A stretch of 64,000 bases of DNA from Polaribacter aestuariivivens (GCF_005885675.1 NZ_VANR01000005.1:300129-364128); one strand, 5' to 3'. Shown: positions 39,351-49,710, counted from the stretch's first letter. Made by a program: numbers and translations. Notes: generated by a model not told the origin, from the sequence alone.

Positions 39351-39803
39351 ATGAAAAAAATTATTGTTTTAATATTATCAATTTTTTTATTTCAATCTTG
39401 TTATTTTGGAGCGGGAGTTGTTGAAGTGGATTTACCAGATAGTTATTTTTTATTTGGAAATAATTCTATTGATGAGACTGCCGTTTTTTTTGAAACAGGC
39501 GAATACAGTTCTGATGTTATTGTAGAAGAAACAGTTTTTGCAATTGGTTTTAATAAAAAATTTATTATCGCTAAAAGTTATACGAATAACTCAAAATTCA
39601 TGTTTGAAGATAAAAATCCTGAAATTCTTAATGGAATTCAAGAAGATGATTTAATTTCTTATCATATTTTAGATTTAAGAGAAAAGAATCCTAAAAAAAG
39701 TAAGGGAATGAATTTTACTGAATACGTAAAAAAAAGGAGAGATTTAAAAATTTCTGAAAAACTAAATTTCACAATAATCTTAAAAGAAAATACAATTAAA
39801 TGA
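39351..39803 (+). CDS. Hypothetical lipoprotein
   Basis: The 150-residue protein has a lipoprotein signal (FLFQSC, Cys17). A domain without recognised motifs follows (DSYFLFGNNSIDETAVFF, KKFIIAKSYTNNSKF). Its stop overlaps the start of the HopJ-type gene by 4 bases, so the two are co-transcribed. Confidence 0.7.
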   Translation: MKKIIVLILSIFLFQSCYFGAGVVEVDLPDSYFLFGNNSIDETAVFFETGEYSSDVIVEETVFAIGFNKKFIIAKSYTNNSKFMFEDKNPEILNGIQEDDLISYHILDLREKNPKKSKGMNFTEYVKKRRDLKISEKLNFTIILKENTIK

Positions 39804-40141
39804 TCATCCAACAATTCAAAACAAAATTAAAATCAAACCCAACAGCAATTACGTTTTCAGATACAATGCAAGTAATTGATGATAATTACAACTTCACTCC
39901 AACCGCTTTTACAAACGGAGAACTCAAAAACAATGCTGGCGAAAATTCTGGTTCTTGCAAATTATTTGCATTTGCAAAACTTCAAAAACTAACCAAAGAA
40001 GAAACTTTATTTTGTTTTGGAGAGCACTATAAATCTGTTTTAGAAGATAAAAATGGAGATTCTCACCAGAATATTAGAAACTTTATGAAAACTGGTTTTA
40101 ATGGTCTGTCTTTTGAAGGTGAAGCTTTAGAGTTAAAGTAA
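39800..40141 (+). CDS. HopJ-type small protein
   Basis: The 113-residue protein matches the 'HopJ type III effector' family (FSDTMQVIDDNYNFTPTAFTNG, AGENSGSCKLFAFAKL, CFGEHYKSVLED). The name is historical. The family is common in free-living marine bacteria with no type III secretion system, and its real role is unknown. It overlaps the upstream lipoprotein gene. Confidence 0.88.
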   Translation: MIIQQFKTKLKSNPTAITFSDTMQVIDDNYNFTPTAFTNGELKNNAGENSGSCKLFAFAKLQKLTKEETLFCFGEHYKSVLEDKNGDSHQNIRNFMKTGFNGLSFEGEALELK

Positions 40142-40216
40142 AAACGTCCATAATTATTTCATAAGCATTCATTTTTATTTTTATTCTAAGCTATTTTTGA
40201 TAAAATTCAAAAATCT

Positions 40217-41578
40217 ATGGAATCTAAACATTATGATGTTTTTGTTATTGGAAGTGGAGTTGCAGGACAAACCGCTGCTAAAATCTGCGCAAAAAACGGA
40301 TTGAAAGTTGCCATTGCAGACAAACAATCTTTTGGTGGAACTTGCGCCATAAGAGGTTGCGACCCTAAAAAAGTGATTTTGCAATTTGCAGATATCATCA
40401 AGAAAACAGAAGCATTAAAAGGTTTAGGAATTAAAGAAATTCCAAAAATTAGCTGGGAAGCTATTCAAGGTTTTAAAAAATCTTTTGTAGATAAAGTTCC
40501 AAAAGGAACAGAAGAAAACCTAAAGGAATTGGGAATTGATTTGTACCATCAATCGCCAAAATTTATCAGTAAAAATGAAATTTCTGTAGAAGGAAAAACA
40601 GTTTCCGCAGATAAATTTGTAATTGCTTCTGGCTTAACCCCAAGAACACTACATTTTGAAGGTGCTCAATTTTTAAAAACAAGTGCCGATTTTTTCAATT
40701 TGAAAAAATTACCAAAATCTGCCACTTTTATTGGTGCAGGTTATGTTGGTATGGAATTTTCTTATTTATTATCTACTTTGGGTTGTAAAGTAACTGTGAT
40801 TGATAGAGGTACTCAAGCCTTGTCTCAATTTGATGCTTTTTTAGTGGAAAAGTTAGTAGAAAACATGCAAAAAAAAGGTGTGAAGTTTTACTTTAATTCA
40901 GAAATTGAATCGGTTGAAAAGTTGAGAAAAAACTTCCGAATCAACTTCAAACAAAAAGACAAAACCAACTCTGTAAAATCGCGAATTGTATTTAATACTT
41001 CAGGAAGAGTTCCAGCAACTGAGTTGTTAGCCTTGGAAAAAGCAAACATAAAAAATGACGAAACAGGAATAATTGTGAACGAATTTCTTCAAAATGAAAC
41101 TAATAAAAACGTGTATGCTTGTGGAGATGTTTCCAGTAAGTCATTGCCATTAACGCCTCTTTCTGGTTTGCAAGGTTATATAGTTGGTAACAACATTGTA
41201 AAAGAAAATTCTAAAAAATTTACAAATCCGTTAGTGCCTTCTGTGGTTTTTACTTATCCAAATTTAGCAACTGTGGGTTTGTCTGAAAACGAAGCGATTG
41301 AAAAATACAAAAACATTAAAGTTTATAAAGGTAATGCCACTCATTTTTACAATGCAAAAAAATCGAATGAAAGTATTTATGCGTATAAAATAATTATTAA
41401 TAAAAGAACAGATGTAATTGTTGGTGCACATTTATTAGGTTCAGAAGCGAATGAATGCATTAATATATTTATGATGGCAATCAACCAGAAAATGACGGTT
41501 TCTCAATTTAAAAAACTTATTTTTACGTATCCTTCTTATTCCAGCGATTTAAAAAAGATGATGAAAAATCCTGACTAA
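40217..41578 (+). CDS. FAD-dependent pyridine nucleotide-disulfide oxidoreductase
   Basis: The 453-residue flavoprotein has the FAD loop GSGVAG (12-17) and redox pair Cys43-x4-Cys48 (GGTCAIRGC). It also has the NAD(P) loop GAGYVGMEFSYLLS, the second FAD motif YACGDVS and the dimer domain. It resembles glutathione/mercuric reductases, but the C-terminal Cys pair of MerA is absent, so the substrate is unknown. The UDG-like gene starts 5 bases after it. Confidence 0.88.
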   Translation: MESKHYDVFVIGSGVAGQTAAKICAKNGLKVAIADKQSFGGTCAIRGCDPKKVILQFADIIKKTEALKGLGIKEIPKISWEAIQGFKKSFVDKVPKGTEENLKELGIDLYHQSPKFISKNEISVEGKTVSADKFVIASGLTPRTLHFEGAQFLKTSADFFNLKKLPKSATFIGAGYVGMEFSYLLSTLGCKVTVIDRGTQALSQFDAFLVEKLVENMQKKGVKFYFNSEIESVEKLRKNFRINFKQKDKTNSVKSRIVFNTSGRVPATELLALEKANIKNDETGIIVNEFLQNETNKNVYACGDVSSKSLPLTPLSGLQGYIVGNNIVKENSKKFTNPLVPSVVFTYPNLATVGLSENEAIEKYKNIKVYKGNATHFYNAKKSNESIYAYKIIINKRTDVIVGAHLLGSEANECINIFMMAINQKMTVSQFKKLIFTYPSYSSDLKKMMKNPD

Positions 41579-41583
41579 TTTCA

Positions 41584-42156
41584 ATGAAAACCCTTTTATC
41601 TGAAATAAAAAAATGTACGCTTTGTGAACCTCACTTAGATTTGGGTGCAAATCCTGTTGTTTCTGCACATAAAAATTCTAAAATTGTAATTATTGGGCAA
41701 GCTCCAGGAACTAAAGTGCATGCATCTGGAATTGCATGGAACGATGCCAGTGGAAAACAATTAAGAAAATGGCTAAATGTTTCTGATGAAGATTTTTACA
41801 ACGTAGAAAATTTTGCCATAATTCCTATGGGTTTTTGTTATCCTGGAAAAGGAAAAAGTGGCGATAAACCACCAAGAAAAGAATGTGCACCTCTTTGGCA
41901 TCAACAAATATTCGACAAATTGCCAAACGTAGAATTGGTTGTTTTAATAGGAATGTATGCACAAAATTATTACCTAAAAAGTAAAGCAAAAAGAACACTT
42001 ACAGAAACTGTAGATAATTATCCTGAATATCTACCAAACTATTTTGTACTTCCTCATCCTTCCCCAAGAAACCGATTTTGGTTCACAAAAAATCCTTGGT
42101 TCGAAAAAAATGTAATACCTGAACTACAAAAAAGAGTGGTTGCTATTCTTAAATAA
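41584..42156 (+). CDS. Uracil-DNA glycosylase superfamily protein
   Basis: The 190-residue protein has the N-terminal Cys11-x2-Cys14 and GQAPG (38-42) in place of GEAPG. The late PHPSPRNRFWF motif completes the UDG superfamily pattern; this subgroup may bind a 4Fe-4S cluster. It probably removes uracil or another damaged base from DNA. It is coupled to the flavoprotein gene upstream (5-base gap). Confidence 0.85.
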   Translation: MKTLLSEIKKCTLCEPHLDLGANPVVSAHKNSKIVIIGQAPGTKVHASGIAWNDASGKQLRKWLNVSDEDFYNVENFAIIPMGFCYPGKGKSGDKPPRKECAPLWHQQIFDKLPNVELVVLIGMYAQNYYLKSKAKRTLTETVDNYPEYLPNYFVLPHPSPRNRFWFTKNPWFEKNVIPELQKRVVAILK

Positions 42157-42192
42157 AGAAGTATTTTTAAACCATCAAAAAAACTTGGTGTC

Positions 42193-43917
42193 ATGTTTAA
42201 AAAATCCTTTTACCTTTTATTTTTTTCTTTTATACTTTTTCAATGTAAAACTGAAGAAAAGCCGAAACAACTCTCATCAAAAAATTATGCTGATGTAATA
42301 AATGAAGAATTTACAGGAGATTTAGCATATGAAACCACTTCGTTTGTAGAGAAATATTGGCGAGTTGTTGGAAACACTGGTTTTAATAAAACAGTTTATA
42401 ATATTGCAGAAAATTTAGAAAAAGCAGGTTTTGTTTTAGAAGAAAATGCTACTGAAAAAGATATGTTAACTTACAGGATTGAGAAACGTCCACTCAAAAA
42501 CCCAACTTGGGAATCTGTAGATGCTAGTTTACAAATTGAAGGAGAAATAGTACCTTTATTAGAACATGCAACCAACAGAAACATGATTGCTTTAAACTCT
42601 TACAGCACTCCAAAAGAAGGCATTTCTGCTGAAGTAGTTTATATAGAAGACATTAAAAACATCAACAAAACAGATGTAAAAGGAAAAATAGTTTTTGCGG
42701 AAACAAGTCCGTATCGAATTTATAAATCAGCAATTATTGATGGAAAAGCAGCAGGAATAATTACCTATAATAATCCAGATTATCTACAGCCAGAGAAAAA
42801 CACAACTTCTATTCAATTTCGTTCTATTCCTTATGACTCTATTCATAAACGTTGGGCAATTGCATTGTCTTACGAAGCAAAAGAACGTTTAAAAAAATCG
42901 TTGGAATATGAAAAAACAATGTTGAATGTAAAAATTGAAACCAACATTTATCCTTCTGAAGAATTGACAATTATTGCAGATATTAAAGGAACAGAAAAAC
43001 CAAAAGAACGTTTGGTTTTTAGTGCGCACATTCAAGAACCTGGTGCAAATGACAATGCAACTGGAGTTGGGGTTGCTTTGGAAATGGCTTCATTAACTGC
43101 AAAATTTATCAACCAAAAACAGTTTCAACCTAAAAGAACTTTAACGTTTTTATGGGGAGATGAAATTGTTTCCACCAGAAGATATGTTCAAGAAGATTCC
43201 ATTAGAGCAAAAAATATTAAATGGGGAATTTCTTTAGATATGGTTGGAGAAGATACTAAAAAAACTGGCGGAACTTTCTTAATCGAAAAAATGCCTGATC
43301 CAAGTGCTATTTGGACTCGTGGAAATGACAAACATACAGAATGGGGAGGTTCTGAAATGAGCTTAGAGCAAATGAAACCTCATTATTTGAATGATTTTTT
43401 AATTGATAAATTTAAAGCACAAGGCAAAAGAGCCAATTGGGTTGTGAGTACAAATCCGTTTGAAGGTGGTAGCGATCATGTACCATTTTTAAGAGAAAAT
43501 ATACCAAGTGTTTTGTTCTGGCATTTTACTGACCAATTTTATCATACAGATAATGATAGAATTGATAAAGTTTCTAAAACAACTTTAAAAAATGTAGGAA
43601 CAACTGCTTTAATTGCAGCTTATACGTTGTTAAGTGCTGATGAAAATACTGCAAAAATAATTATTTCTGACTTAGAGAAATCTGCAATTGACAGATTAAA
43701 TGAAGAATTAAAACAAAGTAAAATTGCTATAAATAATGGTGATTCTTTAGAAACTCAAATCGAAATAATTACAGCTTGGAATAACTGGTATCAAAAATCG
43801 TTAGCGACTACAAAAGATATGGTTTCAGACGAAAATTCAATCAAAATTTATATTGAAAAATCTCAGAAAACAATCGATTCAATTTCAATGAAAATTATTG
43901 AGAAATTAAAGGGCTAA
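42193..43917 (+). CDS. M28-family metallopeptidase, lipoprotein
   Basis: The 574-residue peptidase has lipobox FQC (Cys18). A protease-associated insertion is likely at about 130-240. The zinc-site motifs are partly standard: SAHIQEPGANDNATG, WGDE, SLDMVGED and GGSDHVPF. The C-terminal 90 residues are helical. It probably trims peptides at the outer membrane or periplasm. Confidence 0.88.
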   Translation: MFKKSFYLLFFSFILFQCKTEEKPKQLSSKNYADVINEEFTGDLAYETTSFVEKYWRVVGNTGFNKTVYNIAENLEKAGFVLEENATEKDMLTYRIEKRPLKNPTWESVDASLQIEGEIVPLLEHATNRNMIALNSYSTPKEGISAEVVYIEDIKNINKTDVKGKIVFAETSPYRIYKSAIIDGKAAGIITYNNPDYLQPEKNTTSIQFRSIPYDSIHKRWAIALSYEAKERLKKSLEYEKTMLNVKIETNIYPSEELTIIADIKGTEKPKERLVFSAHIQEPGANDNATGVGVALEMASLTAKFINQKQFQPKRTLTFLWGDEIVSTRRYVQEDSIRAKNIKWGISLDMVGEDTKKTGGTFLIEKMPDPSAIWTRGNDKHTEWGGSEMSLEQMKPHYLNDFLIDKFKAQGKRANWVVSTNPFEGGSDHVPFLRENIPSVLFWHFTDQFYHTDNDRIDKVSKTTLKNVGTTALIAAYTLLSADENTAKIIISDLEKSAIDRLNEELKQSKIAINNGDSLETQIEIITAWNNWYQKSLATTKDMVSDENSIKIYIEKSQKTIDSISMKIIEKLKG

Positions 43918-44060
43918 CCTTATTTTTCTTTTTTCAACTTTTTGATACATGGCATTGAAAAACTTTTTTCTTTCTACAGAAGATTCTCCAGAAATATTGG
44001 TAGAAAATTGTAATTGTTTTTTTAAATGTTGTTCTATTTGATTGGTTGTTTCATATTTTT
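43918..44060 (-). pseudogene. Possible coding remnant without start
   Basis: On the minus strand a frame of about 50 codons runs from an in-frame stop to a stop that overlaps the end of the M28 gene (near its C-terminus: VERKKFFNAMYQKVEKRK). It has no start codon and no recognised family. It may be the tail of a decayed gene, or chance. Confidence 0.25.
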
Positions 44061-44097
44061 AACAAAGCCATTTTATATTTTAAAATGGCTTTGTTAT
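44061..44097 (-). terminator. Terminator after the CMD-family gene
   Basis: The stem ACAAAGCCATTTTA/TAAAATGGCTTTGT is a near-perfect hairpin at the 3' side of the 44104-44706 gene; usable on either strand. Confidence 0.7.
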
Positions 44098-44103
44098 TAC
44101 TTT

Positions 44104-44706
44104 TTAATATTTTGAGCCATCATGCTTGCCAACTTCAAACCCATGTTTCCCTAAAAATTGATTTCCAGAAGTTATAGCATCTTCTTCTAAAGTTGTTCCC
44201 ATGGAATCGTTCCAACGATTTAAGTAACCAAATAAAGAAATTACACCTAACATTTCAACAATTTCGCCTTCATCCCAATATTTATATAACTGTTCTTTAA
44301 TTTTAGCGTCTACAGCATTTGGTACCATAGAAGCAGCTAAAGAAAAATCTAACGCAGCTCTTTCTGCTTCTGAAAAAGCAGGATGTGTTTTATATTCCCA
44401 AATATTATCTAATTGTTCTTGTTCTGCACCATAACGTTCTGCAGCTCTTATGGCATGTGCTTGACAATACCTACAACCAGTTGCGTTGCTAGAAACCCAG
44501 GCAATCATTCTTTTTAATGCAGATGTAACTCGTCCTTCATTAGCCATTACTGCTTTGTTTAAATTGATAAAAGCTTTTGAAATTGCGGGTCTACGTTGCA
44601 TGGTTAACACAGAATTTGGACAAAACCCTAATGTTTCATTAAAAAATTCTGCTAGTTTTTTTGTTTCTAAATCATGTTCCGCATGAAGAGGCGTTACTAA
44701 TGGCAT
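44104..44706 (-). CDS. Carboxymuconolactone decarboxylase/AhpD-like protein
   Basis: The 200-residue protein of the AhpD fold has the redox motif CRYCQAH (CxxCxxH pattern) after AWVSSNATG. The family includes peroxidase partners and decarboxylases. The substrate is not known. It lies immediately downstream of the large T9SS cargo gene on the same strand (17-base gap). Confidence 0.85.
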   Translation of the reverse strand: MPLVTPLHAEHDLETKKLAEFFNETLGFCPNSVLTMQRRPAISKAFINLNKAVMANEGRVTSALKRMIAWVSSNATGCRYCQAHAIRAAERYGAEQEQLDNIWEYKTHPAFSEAERAALDFSLAASMVPNAVDAKIKEQLYKYWDEGEIVEMLGVISLFGYLNRWNDSMGTTLEEDAITSGNQFLGKHGFEVGKHDGSKY

Positions 44707-44723
44707 ATTTTTACTTTTTATTA

Positions 44724-46904
44724 TTATTTTCTTATTAAACTAAAACTTCCTGTTTTTTTTATAGCTAATCCGTTTTTATCGGTTAAAATTGTTTGAAACC
44801 AATAACTGTTGGAAGGTAGTAATTTTCCTTTAAAAGTTCCATTCCAACCTTTACTTTCTTTTGTTATTTTGTGTAATAATGCACCAAATCTATTGTAAAT
44901 ATAAATATCTGAAATTGTGTAAAAATCTTTATTATATCCTTTTAGATGCCAAAAATCATTATTACCATCGTTATTAGGAGTAAAGAACTTTGGATATTCT
45001 AATATCGAAAATTCGTATTTTTGTGTTCCACAACCCCCTTTGTCTTTTACAAAAAGTGTATGTATACCTACTGTTATTCCTTCAAAAAAACCAATGTCTT
45101 TATAAGTTCCGAATTCATTATCTAGCGTAAATTCATAATTACCAGTTCCTAAATTAGCTATTTGAATAGTTATAGAATTATTATCAGAATCATCAACAAT
45201 TAAAATATCGTCTTTTGTAATAGTGGCAATTTCTGAATTTGTAACAGAAATTGATTTTTCTAAAGATTCGCAACCAGCTTCAGAAAACGCTTTTACTGTG
45301 TAATCTCCTGCTTCTGTTACAGAAATTTCTGAGTTATTTTCTGGAAAAACAGCTCCATCTTTTTTCCATATATATGTATATGTTCCTTGTGCATTTATCA
45401 CTTTTAAAGTTACAGAACCAATATCTTTACACAAAGCAACATTTTCATTTTCGATATCAAAATTAGGAATTGTAGTATCTACCTCTGCAACTACTTCTGT
45501 TCTAGTTGATGAGATACAATTAAAGTTATTAGCCTCTACATAATAAGATGTTGTTGTGGTTAATGGTGGTGTTCTAAAATTTTCACCAGTAAAGATAGGT
45601 GTTGTACTTGTTGCTGAATTGTACCAATTTATTTCTCCATCAGAAGCTATTGCAGTTAACAATGCTGTTCCTGAACAAATTAAATCATTTTCAACACTTA
45701 TTATATTAGGTCTTTGATTTACGATTATTTTCACAGGAATTCTTTCTAAACTTGTACAACCATTTACAGAAACAGTTGCATAAAAAGTTGTTGTATCTGT
45801 AACTGTGATAGTAAAATCGTTTCCTGTAAAAATTGGAGTTCCATTGGTTTGTGATTCGTACCATAGAATTTGACCTTCGTTTGACAGTGCTGAAATTGTT
45901 GCGATTCCAGATTCGCAAACTGTTGCTTCTGTAATAGTATTTATTTGAGGTATATAAATGTGAGTACTTGCTACAATACTTAGTGGAGGATCACTAGGAA
46001 CTCCATATTCCACAATATAACCTTTAGGAACGTATAAATTTGTTCCACCTGCGTTTGGTAAATCGTTCCAAGAACCAATAATAACATTATTCACATTTGG
46101 ATCTGTTATGTGTGCATAATCTTCACCGGCTGCATCATTTCCTCTAAAATCATTGGGTTCTCCATTGTTCCAAAAAGCAAAATTAGGAGTTGTTCCACTA
46201 ATTTGTCCTCTCCAAAAAATAGTACCTGTTTCTGGGCCAGTAACCCATTTCCAAACACCTTCTGTTTCTTCATCAGAACCACCAATCCAACCTGCTCCAG
46301 AAGCTTGTTTTCCTGCAAAATCTGCTTCTTCTTGGCTTATTAATGTCGCTAAATATCCTTTTCTACCATAAAAAGTTCGATTTTCTGCAGCTATTTTTGC
46401 TGATTTCCAAGTTATTCTAGGAGCAGAAACAAACTCGTAAAAATGATCAGTAGAGGGTAAGTAATTGGCATTGTCTATAGCTAAGGAAAAAGATTTTTTT
46501 ATTTCTATATTTATGGCAGAGGTTTTAAATTGAATATTTTTAACTGCATTTTCTAAATCTGTTAATAACATTTCTGAGCCAGTATTAGAAGATGTTAAGG
46601 TTAATTTACCTTCTAAATCATTCCAATTAGAACGAATATTTGGATGATTACCTGTTAGTTCTAGAACATCAAAATTTAATTGATATCCAGAAGATATTTG
46701 AACAAAAAAAGAAGGTAAAGTAGTGTCATCTGAATCTGTTATAGAAAAATTAGTAACAATATTTATTGCGTTTCCTGGGCAAAAAACTTGGTTTCCTTCT
46801 GCAAAAAGTTCTGGAGCACTATCTACTTGAGCATACAAATGAACTGTAATTAATAAAAATAAAATTGAAAAAATATTATTTTTAAGTAAGGTAGATTTAT
46901 TCAT
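44724..46904 (-). CDS. T9SS type B cargo protein with C-type lectin and Ig-like domains
   Basis: The 726-residue protein has a signal peptide (about 1-25, LYAQ). A C-type lectin-like domain lies at about 170-300 (YLATLISQEEADFAG, GSDEETEGVWKWVTGPE, WNNGEPNDF). Ig-like repeats follow (VCESGIATISAL, ICSGTALLTAI). A gliding-motility-associated C-terminal domain ends it (PKFFTPNNDGNNDFWHLKGYN ... SYWFQTILTD). That end directs type IX secretion and surface attachment. It is probably a surface adhesin for glycans. Confidence 0.88.
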   Translation of the reverse strand: MNKSTLLKNNIFSILFLLITVHLYAQVDSAPELFAEGNQVFCPGNAINIVTNFSITDSDDTTLPSFFVQISSGYQLNFDVLELTGNHPNIRSNWNDLEGKLTLTSSNTGSEMLLTDLENAVKNIQFKTSAINIEIKKSFSLAIDNANYLPSTDHFYEFVSAPRITWKSAKIAAENRTFYGRKGYLATLISQEEADFAGKQASGAGWIGGSDEETEGVWKWVTGPETGTIFWRGQISGTTPNFAFWNNGEPNDFRGNDAAGEDYAHITDPNVNNVIIGSWNDLPNAGGTNLYVPKGYIVEYGVPSDPPLSIVASTHIYIPQINTITEATVCESGIATISALSNEGQILWYESQTNGTPIFTGNDFTITVTDTTTFYATVSVNGCTSLERIPVKIIVNQRPNIISVENDLICSGTALLTAIASDGEINWYNSATSTTPIFTGENFRTPPLTTTTSYYVEANNFNCISSTRTEVVAEVDTTIPNFDIENENVALCKDIGSVTLKVINAQGTYTYIWKKDGAVFPENNSEISVTEAGDYTVKAFSEAGCESLEKSISVTNSEIATITKDDILIVDDSDNNSITIQIANLGTGNYEFTLDNEFGTYKDIGFFEGITVGIHTLFVKDKGGCGTQKYEFSILEYPKFFTPNNDGNNDFWHLKGYNKDFYTISDIYIYNRFGALLHKITKESKGWNGTFKGKLLPSNSYWFQTILTDKNGLAIKKTGSFSLIRK

Positions 46905-46986
46905 TTAAAGGATTAACTTATGGGCGATTTCTTATTTTTGTAAAAAAGTACAATTTAATACTTCAAATTTAAAAAAATATAAAATA

Positions 46987-47424
46987 ATGGTTAAAAATAT
47001 AGTAAAAACAGTATGGACAGGAAAATCACAATTTGAAACCGACAATCCAAGTGGACATAAGTTTACAATGTTTGATAAATCTCAAGATAATGGAGATACT
47101 GTTGGTTTTGCACCAAAAGCTTTGATGCTATCTTCTTTAGCAGGATGCTCTGGTTTGGATGTAGTTTCACTTTTAGAAAAAATGCGCGCAGAAGTTGCTG
47201 ACTTTAAAATTGAAGTTACCGCAGAATTAACAGACGAACATCCTAAATTTTATAACAAGGTAAAAGTAGATTATCACTTTACAGATGCAGAGTTACAACC
47301 TGAAAAAATTCAAAAAGCAGTAAATTTATCTGTAACTAAATATTGTGGGGTTATGGAAATGTTCAGACAATTTGCCGAAGTAGAAACTGAAATATTTTTA
47401 CACAATATTTCTATAAAAGAATAA
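46987..47424 (+). CDS. OsmC-family protein
   Basis: The 145-residue protein has the conserved Cys in LAGCSGLDVVSLLEKMR and the second in KYCGVMEMFRQ, the OsmC/Ohr redox pair. The family reduces organic peroxides, though many members of this YhfA-like branch lack a tested substrate. It is followed by recJ after 31 bases. Confidence 0.88.
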   Translation: MVKNIVKTVWTGKSQFETDNPSGHKFTMFDKSQDNGDTVGFAPKALMLSSLAGCSGLDVVSLLEKMRAEVADFKIEVTAELTDEHPKFYNKVKVDYHFTDAELQPEKIQKAVNLSVTKYCGVMEMFRQFAEVETEIFLHNISIKE

Positions 47425-47455
47425 AAAATTACTAAAATATGCTTAGCATAAAGCT

Positions 47456-49141
47456 ATGAGATGGACTTTAAAAAATGAACCTAATAAAGAAAAAGTAATA
47501 CAACTTGCAAAAGATTTACAGATTGATAAAACAATAGCAAAAATACTTTGCCAACGAAATATTACAACTTTTAACGAAGCTAAAAAGTATTTTCGCCCAA
47601 GTTTAGACGACATTCACAATCCTTTTTTAATGAAAGATATGGATTTGGCTGTTGAAAGAATTGAAAAAGCAATTTCTAACAATGAAAATATTTTAGTTTT
47701 TGGTGATTATGATGTAGATGGAACCACTGCAGTGTCTTTGGTTTCTTCTTATTTAAAAACAATTCACCCAAACATTGCCACATACATTCCTGATAGATAT
47801 GAAGAAGGTTATGGTGTATCTTATATGGGAATTGATTTTGCAGAAGACAACGATTTTTCTTTAATTATTGCTTTAGATTGTGGTATAAAAGCTATCGAAA
47901 AAGTAGCGTATGCTAAAGAAAAAAATATCGATTTTATTATTTGCGACCATCACAAACCTGGAAAAGAAATTCCAAAAGCAATAGCAGTCTTAAACCCTAA
48001 ACAAGAAGATTGTAATTATCCTTTTGATGAACTTTGTGGTTGTGGAGTGGGTTTTAAATTAATTCAGGCTTTGGGAGTTTCCAGAAACCAAACTATAGAA
48101 CACTTTGTGCCTTATTTAGATTTGGTTGCCACTGCAATTGCTGCTGATATTGTTCCAATGAATGATGAAAACAGAACTCTGGCTTATTTTGGATTACAAG
48201 TAATTAATTCGCAACCAAGAAACGGAATTAAAGCCATAATTCATCAAATTAAAAAGGAAGAATTAACAATTACAGATGTTGTTTTTATTATTGCTCCAAG
48301 AATCAATGCTGCTGGAAGAATGAAACATGGTAATTATGCTGTGGAATTGTTAACAGAGATGAATTTAGATACTGCCATTGAATTTGCTGCGGCTATAGAA
48401 ATTTTTAATGCAGACAGAAAAGATTTAGATAAGAAAATCACTGACGAAGCTTTAATACAAATTATTGATAATAATGAAGAAGAGTGTTTTACATCTGTAG
48501 TTTATAAAGAAGATTGGCACAAAGGTGTTATAGGAATTGTAGCATCTAGGTTGATAGAAAACTATTACAGACCTACTTTAGTTTTTACAAAAAGTGGCGA
48601 TAAATTAGCGGCATCTGCACGTTCTGTAAAAGGTTTTGATGTTTACAATGCGCTTTTACAATGTGAAGAGTTTATAGAACAGTTTGGAGGACATAAATAT
48701 GCAGCTGGTTTAACTTTACTACCAGAAAACTATGAGAATTTTAAAAATAAATTCGAAGAAGTTGTAAAAAATACGATTGATAAAGAATTGCTAACGCCAG
48801 AAATTTCCATTGATGCAGAAATAGATTTGTCGGAAATTACAGATAAATTCTTTCGAATTATTCAGCAAATGGCACCTTTTGGACCAATGAATATGAAACC
48901 TGTTTTTAAATCTACTTGTGTGAGAGATAATGGCTATGGGAAACAGGTTGGCGCAGATAAAACCCATTTAAAATTAAACGTTTTTCAAGGTGACAATCAA
49001 AAAACCTACAACGCTATTGGATTTAATTTGGGCGATAAATTAGAATTTGTACAAGACGAGTTTGATATTGTGTATACTTTAGATGAAAATGAATGGAATG
49101 GTTATAAATCTGTACAATTGTTGTTGAAAGATTTGAAATAA
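47456..49141 (+). CDS. recJ: Single-stranded-DNA-specific exonuclease RecJ
   Basis: The 561-residue 5'-3' exonuclease has the DHH phosphoesterase motifs: FGDYDVDGTTAVSL, IALDCGIKA and ICDHHKPG. The DHHA1 domain motif GGHKYAAGLTL and a C-terminal OB-like domain follow. It acts in recombination, mismatch and base-excision repair. Complete and of normal length. Confidence 0.95.
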   Translation: MRWTLKNEPNKEKVIQLAKDLQIDKTIAKILCQRNITTFNEAKKYFRPSLDDIHNPFLMKDMDLAVERIEKAISNNENILVFGDYDVDGTTAVSLVSSYLKTIHPNIATYIPDRYEEGYGVSYMGIDFAEDNDFSLIIALDCGIKAIEKVAYAKEKNIDFIICDHHKPGKEIPKAIAVLNPKQEDCNYPFDELCGCGVGFKLIQALGVSRNQTIEHFVPYLDLVATAIAADIVPMNDENRTLAYFGLQVINSQPRNGIKAIIHQIKKEELTITDVVFIIAPRINAAGRMKHGNYAVELLTEMNLDTAIEFAAAIEIFNADRKDLDKKITDEALIQIIDNNEEECFTSVVYKEDWHKGVIGIVASRLIENYYRPTLVFTKSGDKLAASARSVKGFDVYNALLQCEEFIEQFGGHKYAAGLTLLPENYENFKNKFEEVVKNTIDKELLTPEISIDAEIDLSEITDKFFRIIQQMAPFGPMNMKPVFKSTCVRDNGYGKQVGADKTHLKLNVFQGDNQKTYNAIGFNLGDKLEFVQDEFDIVYTLDENEWNGYKSVQLLLKDLK

Positions 49142-49174
49142 ACAATTAATTAAAAAGCAAATAAATCTGCCTAC

Positions 49175-49546
49175 TTATACATGCTGATCAATCAAAATAG
49201 CATTTCCATCTGGATCTAAAACCACAAAACTTGCAGGTCCAGAAGTAGTTTCGTCTGCTTCAGTTTCTAGTTTTACACCTGCTGTTTTTAAATGTTGTTG
49301 AATGGTTCTCACATCGTCAAATTCTTCTAACTTGTTGGCAGATTCGTCCCAACCAGGGTTAAAGGTTAGTATGTTATTGTCGAACATTCCTTGAAATAAA
49401 CCCACTAAAGAATTACCGTTTTTAAGAATTAAATAATTCTTTTCTATTTGACCTGCAAAAACTGTGAATCCTAGTTTTTCATAAAATTCTTTTGATTTAT
49501 GAATATCTTTAACTGCTAAACTAATTGAAAATGCACCTAACTTCAT
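49175..49546 (-). CDS. VOC-family (glyoxalase-like) protein
   Basis: The 123-residue protein is a single vicinal-oxygen-chelate fold (FSISLAVKDIHKSKEFYEKLGF ... FVVLDPDGNAILIDQH). Such stand-alone members may be dioxygenases, resistance proteins or lyases; function unknown. It is the last backbone gene before the accessory region. Confidence 0.85.
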   Translation of the reverse strand: MKLGAFSISLAVKDIHKSKEFYEKLGFTVFAGQIEKNYLILKNGNSLVGLFQGMFDNNILTFNPGWDESANKLEEFDDVRTIQQHLKTAGVKLETEADETTSGPASFVVLDPDGNAILIDQHV

Positions 49547-49647
49547 GATTTTGAATTTTTATTAATCATTTAAATTTATAAAATTAAAACGATTCAAAAA
49601 AATAACTTAATGAAAATCAAATATTAAAAGGTTTAAAAAATCAGCAC

Positions 49648-49679
49648 TATAAAACTATAAAACTATAAAACTATAAAAT
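49648..49679. repeat. Tandem CTATAAAA repeat
   Basis: Four near-perfect units of about 8-9 bases (ACTATAAA) lie in tandem in the 405-base gap upstream of the integrase. A second hairpin CTTATT/AATAAG lies at 49694-49709. Confidence 0.75.
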
Positions 49680-49710
49680 TTGTATTTTTTTTTCTTATTA
49701 CTTAATAAGA

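Noticed and set aside
39800..40141. Type III secretion effector
   Set aside because: The family name HopJ is misleading; no type III genes are seen and homologs are common in non-pathogens.
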